Origin: Hydractinia symbiolongicarpus
Lineage: Eukaryota > Cnidaria > Hydrozoa > Anthoathecata > Hydractiniidae
Direction: 5' to 3'
Assembly (NCBI RefSeq): GCF_029227915.1
Contig: NC_079886.1
Coordinates: forward strand, 26,948,501-27,012,500
DNA length: 64,000 nt
In this document: in pieces, positions 59,741 to 64,000 of the stretch
How positions within the stretch are numbered: position 1 is the stretch's first letter
Layout: each line of letters opens with the position of its first letter
The notes under the pieces: generated by a model
What the model was told of the DNA's origin: nothing
Seen by the model: the letters and a program-made list of their open reading frames with translations, nothing else
Database searches by the model: none
Position numbers and translations under genes: made by a program

Positions 59741-62700
59741 CAAGTCTCATGCGTTTTAGTGGTGAAAAAATAATTTAAAGAATCGTTCGGGAAATGAGTT
59801 TACTCCCTGGGTACTTTCATTGTATACTTTTGACTATACGGGCCGAGTCCTGGATTTACGGGAAATTGCGGGTTTTCGTTTGCCGGCGATTAAACTCCTT
59901 TTATTCAGCGTCTCATCAATAATGAAATCGTTTTTGAAAACTACAAGTCTTATGCGTTTTAGTGGTAAAAAATTAATTTAAAAAATCGTTCGGGAAATGA
60001 GTTTACTCCCTGGGTACTTTCTTTGTATACATTTGACTATACGGGCCAAGCCCGGGATTTACGGGAAATCGCGGGTTTTCGTTTACCGGCGATTAAATTT
60101 CTTTTATTCTGCGTCTCATCAAAAATGAAATCATTTTTGAAAACTACAAGTCTCATGCGTTTTAGTGGTGAAGAAATAATTTAAAAAATCGTTCGGGAAA
60201 TGAGTTTACTCCCTGGGTAATTTCTTTGTATACATTCGACTATACGGCCAAGCCCGGGATTTACGGGAAATCGCGGGTTTTCGTTTGCCGGCGATTAAAC
60301 TCCTTTTATTCAGCGTCTCATCAAAAACGAAATCATTTTTGAAAACTACAAGTCTCATGCGTTTTAGTGTTGAAAAATAATTTAAAGAATCGTTCAGGAA
60401 GTGAGTTTACTCCCTGGGTACTTTCTTTGTATACATTTGACTATACGGGCCAAGCCCGGGATTTACGGGAAATCGCGGGTTTTCGTTTACCGGCGATTAA
60501 ATTTCTTTTATTCAGCGTCTCATCAAAAATGAAATCATTTTTGAAAACTACAAGTCTCATGCGTTTTAATGGTGAAATAATAATTTAAAGAATCGTTCGG
60601 GAAATGAGTTTACTCCCTGGGTACTTTCTTTGTATACTTTTGACTATACGGGTCGAGTCCTGGATTTACGGGAAATTGCGGGTTTTCGTTTGCCGGCGAT
60701 TAAACTCCTTTTATTCAGCGTCTCATCAAAAATGAAATCGTTTTTGAAAACTACAAGTCTTATGCGTTTTAGTGGTGAAAAAATAATTTAAAAAATCGCT
60801 CGGGAAATGAGTTTACTCCTGGGTACTTTCTTTGTATACATTCGACTATGCGGGCCGATTCCAGGATATACGGGAAATCGCGGGTTTTCGTTTGCCGGCG
60901 ATTAAACTCCTTTTATTCAGCGTCTCATCAAAAATGAAATCATTTTTAAAAACTACAAGTCTCATGCGTTTTAGTGGTGAAAAAATAATTTAAAGAATCG
61001 TTCGGGAAATGAGTTTACTCCCTGGGTACTTTCATTGTATACTTTTGACTATACGGGCCGAGTCCTGGATTTACGGGAAATTGCGGGTTTTCGTTTGCCG
61101 GCGATTAAACTCCTTTTATTCAGCGTCTCATCAATAATGAAATCGTTTTTGAAAACTACAAGTCTTATGCGTTTTAGTGGTAAAAAATTAATTTAAAAAA
61201 TCGTTCGGGAAATGAGTTTACTCCCTGGGTACTTTCTTTGTATACATTTGACTATACGGGCCAAGCCCGGGATTTACGGGAAATCGCGGGTTTTCGTTTA
61301 CCGGCGATTAAATTTCTTTTATTCAGCGTCTCATCAAAAATGAAATCATTTTTGAAAACTACAAGTCTCATGCGTTTTAGTGGTGAAAAAATAATTTAAA
61401 AAATCGTTCGGGAAATGAGTTTACTCCTGGGTACTTTCTTTGTATACATTCGACTATACGGGCCGATTCCAGGATATACGGGAAATCGCGGGTTTTCGTT
61501 TGCCGGCGATTAAACTCCTTTTATTCAGCGTCTCATCAAAAATGAAATCATTTTTGAAAACTACAAGTCTCATGCGTTTTAATGGTGAAAAAATAATTTA
61601 AAGAATCGTTCTGGAAATGAGTTTACTCCCTGGGTACTTTCTTTGTATACTTTTGACTATACGGGCCGAGTCCTGGATTTACGGGAAATTGCGGGTTTTC
61701 GTTTGCCGGCGATTAAACTCCTTTTATTCAGCGTCTCATCAAAAATGAAATCGTTTTTGAAAACTACAAGTCTTATGCGTTTTAGTGGTGAAAAAATAAT
61801 TTAAAAAATCGTTCGGGAAATGAGTTTACTTCTGGGTACTTTCTTTGTATACATTCGACTATACGGGTCAAGCCCGTGATTTACGGCAAATCGCGGGTTT
61901 TCGTTTGCCGGCGATTAAACTCCTTTTATTCAGCGTCTCATCAAAAATGAAATCATTTTTGAAAACTACAAGTCTCATGCGTTTTAGTGGTGAAGAAATA
62001 ATTTAAAAAATCGTTCAGGAAATGAGTTTACTCCCCGGGTATTTTCTTTGTATACATTCGACTATACGGCCAAGCCCGGGATTTACGGGAAATCGCGGGT
62101 TTTCATTGGCCGGCGATTAAACTCCTTTTATTCAGCGTCTCATCAAAAACGAAATCATTTTTGAAAACTACAAGTCTCATGCGTTTTAGTGGTGAAAACA
62201 TAATATAAAAAATCGTTCGTTAAATGAGTTTACTCCCAGTTTACTTTCTTTGTATACATTTGACTATACGGGTCAAGCCCGGGATTTACGGCAAATCGCG
62301 GGTTTTCGTTGGCCGGCGATTAAACTCCTTTTATTCAGCGTCTCATCAAAAACGAAATCATTTTTGAAAACTACAAGTCTCATGCGTTTTAGTGGTGAAA
62401 AAATAATTTAAAAAATCGTTCGGGAAATGAGTTTACTGCCAGTTTACTTTCTTTGTATACATTCGACTATACGGGTCAAGCCCGGGATTTACGGCAAATC
62501 GCGGGTTTTCGTTTGCCGGCGATTAAACTCCTTTTATTCAGCGTCTCATCAAAAATGAAATCATTTTTGAAAACTACAAGTCTCATGCGTTTTAGTGGTG
62601 AAGAAATAATTTAAAAAATCGTTCGGAAAATGAGTTTACTCCCTGGGTATTTTCTTTGTATACATTCGACTATACGGCCAAGCCCGGGATTTACGGGAAA

Positions 62701-62985
62701 TCGCGGGTTTTCGTTTGCCGGCGATTAAACTCCTTTTATTCAGCGTCTCATCAAAAACGAAATCATTTTTATAAACTACAAGTCTCATGCGTTTTAGTGG
62801 TGAAAAATAATTTAAAGAATCGTTCGGGAAATGAGTTTACTCCCTGGGTACTTTCTTTGTATACATTTGACTATACGGGCCAAGCCCTGGATTTACGGGA
62901 AATCGCGGGTTTTCGTTGGCCGGCGATTAAACGCCTTTTATTCAGCGTCTCATCAAAAACAAAATCATTTTTTAAAACTACAAGT
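59741..62985 (+). repeat. Long-range copy of ~45.8-49.0 kb (shift 13,967 bp)
   Basis: From about 60,300 the markers follow 46.3-49.0 kb at a constant 13,967 bp (69 monomers): the GTTGAAAAATAATT monomer at 46,404 and 60,371, CTTTCATTG at 47,053 and 61,020, GTTCTGG at 47,641 and 61,608. Differences are scattered (CTATGCGGGCC against CTATACGGGCC, TTTCCCGGCG against TTTACCGGCG). Its right part also matches 54.3-55.9 kb at 7,084 bp. Confidence 0.85.
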
Positions 62986-64000
62986 CTCATGCGTTTTAGT
63001 GGTGAAAACATAATATAAAAAATCGTTCGTTAATTGAGTTTACTCCCAGTTTACTTTCTTTGTATACATTTGACTATACGGGTCAAGCCCGGGATTTACG
63101 GCAAATCGCGGGTTTTCGTTGGCCGGCGATTAAACTCCTTTTATTCAGCGTCTCATCAAAAACGAAATCATTTTTGAAAACTACAAGTCTCATGCGCTTT
63201 AGTGGTGAAAAAATAATTTAAAAAATCGTTCGGGAAATGAGTTTACTGCCAGTTTACTTTCTTTGTATACATTCGACTATACGGGTCAAGCCCGGGATTT
63301 ACGGCAAATCGCGGGTTTTCGTTTGCCGGCGATTAAACTCCTTTTATTCAGCGTCTCATCAAAAATGAAATCATTTTTGAAAACTACAAGTCTCATGCGT
63401 TTTAGTGGTGAAGAAATAATTTAAAAAATCGTTTGGAAAATGAGTTTACTCCCTGGGTATTTTCTTTGTATACATTCGACTATACGGCCAAGCCCGGGAT
63501 TTACGGGAAATCGCGGGTTTTCGTTTGTCGGCGATTAAACTCCTTTTATTCAGCGTCTCATCAAAAACGAAATCATTTTTATAAACTACAAGTCTCATGC
63601 GTTTTAGTGGTGAAAAATAATTTAAAGAATCGTTCGGGAAATGAGTTTACTCCCTGGGTACTTTCTTTGTATACATTTGACTATACGGGCCAAGCCCGGG
63701 ATTTACGGGAAATCGCGGGTTTTCGTTGGCCGGCGATTAAACTCCTTTTATTCAGCGTCTCATCAAAAACAAAATCATTTTTGAAAACTACAAGTCTCAT
63801 ACGTTTTAGTGGTGAAAAAATAATTTAAAAAATCGTTCGGAAAATGAGTTTACTCCCAGTTTACTTTCTTTTTATACATTCGACTATACAGGTCAAGCCC
63901 GGGATTAACGGCAAATCGCGGGTTTTCGTTTGCCGGCGATTAAACTCCTTTTATTCAGCGTCTCATCAAAAATGAAATCATTTTTGAAAACTACAAGTCT
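62986..64000 (+). repeat. Copy of ~50.4-51.5 kb and ~57.3-58.3 kb, cut by window edge
   Basis: The E monomer with TTAATTGAG, E with TGCGCTTTAG/ACTGCCAG, D with TTTGGAAAATGAG and TTTGTCGGCG, B with TTGGCC and the CTTTTTATACATTCG monomer follow in the same order as in the two earlier blocks (63,433 corresponds to 57,765 and 50,882). A private change is GGGATTAACGG at about 63,903. The array continues past the window end. Confidence 0.85.

Larger units (their letters stand above)
1..64000 (+). repeat. Satellite DNA array, ~203 bp monomer, ~315 copies
   Basis: The complete window is a head-to-tail tandem repeat with all monomers in one orientation. The spacing of the recurring GAGTTTACTCCC motif is 203 bp in most monomers and 202 bp in subtypes D, F and some others. 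From its first occurrence (31) to its last (63,846) there is room for about 315 monomers. No unique sequence, transposon, inversion or gap interrupts it, and both ends run out of the window. Arrays of this size, purity and higher-order organisation are typical of eukaryotic centromeric or pericentromeric heterochromatin. That function is inferred, not shown by sequence alone. I do not recognise the satellite family. Confidence 0.99.

Noticed and set aside
1-64000. More than 70 open reading frames of 60-131 codons on the + strand, many giving the same 64-codon product
   Set aside because: They are by-products of the monomer. Most begin at TTG or GTG, not ATG; the 203 bp period is not a multiple of three, so longer frames read successive monomers in different frames; 1-bp length changes between subtypes are freely tolerated; there is no domain, signal peptide or intron signal. 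The high similarity between products follows from repeat homogeneity.
1-64000. CRISPR array
   Set aside because: Repeats are ~203 bp and directly adjacent with no unique spacers, and no cas genes are present.
1-64000. Tandem gene family or rRNA/tRNA/snRNA repeat
   Set aside because: No rRNA-like conserved segment or tRNA cloverleaf is present. The GTTCGAGAA string in E monomers resembles part of a polymerase III B box but lacks its CC end and has no A box upstream at a suitable distance.
1-64000. Transposon-derived tandem array (MITE, Helitron or LTR)
   Set aside because: I see no terminal inverted repeats, target-site duplications, LTR signals or coding remnants in the monomer. An ancient origin from an element cannot be excluded without a database search.
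1-64000. Telomeric repeat or subtelomere
   Set aside because: No run of TTAGGG, TTAGG, TTTAGGG or similar short repeats occurs.
1-64000. Two-fold smaller sub-repeat within the 203 bp monomer
   Set aside because: Comparing the two halves of the monomer shows no alignable similarity beyond the local CGGG motifs, so the monomer does not look like an old dimer.

Overview
The whole 64 kb window is one uninterrupted tandem satellite array. Every base belongs to a head-to-tail, same-strand repeat of about 203 bp, with many 202 bp variants and roughly 315 monomers in all. I see no gene, RNA gene, transposon insertion, spacer or unique flanking DNA, and neither edge of the array is inside the window. 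A satellite of this size and purity, built from layered multi-monomer units, points to eukaryotic centromeric or other constitutive heterochromatin. I do not recognise the monomer and cannot name a species. The monomer is AT-rich (about 38-39% G+C by hand count of one copy) yet carries about 14 CpG dinucleotides, nearly twice expectation. This argues against heavy methylation-driven CpG decay and fits, for example, many arthropods better than vertebrates; that is only a weak hint.

Within each monomer there is a more conserved half (the NaeI-type GCCGGC site, then a block containing CTCCTTTTATTCAGCGTCTC, then a block containing GAAAACTACAAGTCTCATG) and a more variable half around CTATACGGG...CCCGGG...CGGG. 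The variable half defines monomer subtypes. I use: A (TTCACTGTACGGG with GATATACGGAAAATCG), B (TTGACTATACGGGTCAAGCC), C (cttttGACTATACGGGCCGAGTCCGGG), D (ATTCGACTATACGGCCAAG, 1 bp shorter), E (ACTCCCAGTTTAC instead of ACTCCCTGGGTAC), F (ACTCCTGGG with GCCGATTCCAGG), G (GGGTCGAGTCCTGG) and H (TTACCGGCGATTAAATTTC).

Region by region: 1-1,250 is a 4-monomer pattern; 1,250-3,275 is a pair of 5-mers; 4,850-8,092 is a pair of 8-mers, with a related 7-monomer block recurring at 8,093-9,543; 10,120-14,820 holds 9-mer and 6-mer duplications; 14,016-18,071 is a pair of 10-mers; 17,660-23,100 has 3-mer pairs in mixed monomers; 24,345-28,808 is a pair of apparently near-perfect 11-mers. A transition at about 28.8-32 kb follows, after which type A disappears and types F, G and H plus the TTGGCC variant appear. 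From about 32 to 64 kb the array is a nested series of 4-, 5-, 6-, 9-, 11-, 15-, 16- and 18-mer duplications and long-range copies (shifts of about 6.9, 7.1 and 14.0 kb).

The most interesting points are: (i) a right-domain subset of monomers carries TTCG-ACT-A-TA-CGGG, all nine core bases of the CENP-B box but with one base less in the spacer; (ii) several duplication junctions fall in the same conserved block of the monomer; (iii) a hybrid monomer at about 36,918-37,119 records a single-monomer unequal exchange; (iv) an 11-monomer (about 2.23 kb) spacing recurs in both domains. Block edges below were placed by comparing diagnostic variants by eye and are good to about one monomer unless stated otherwise.
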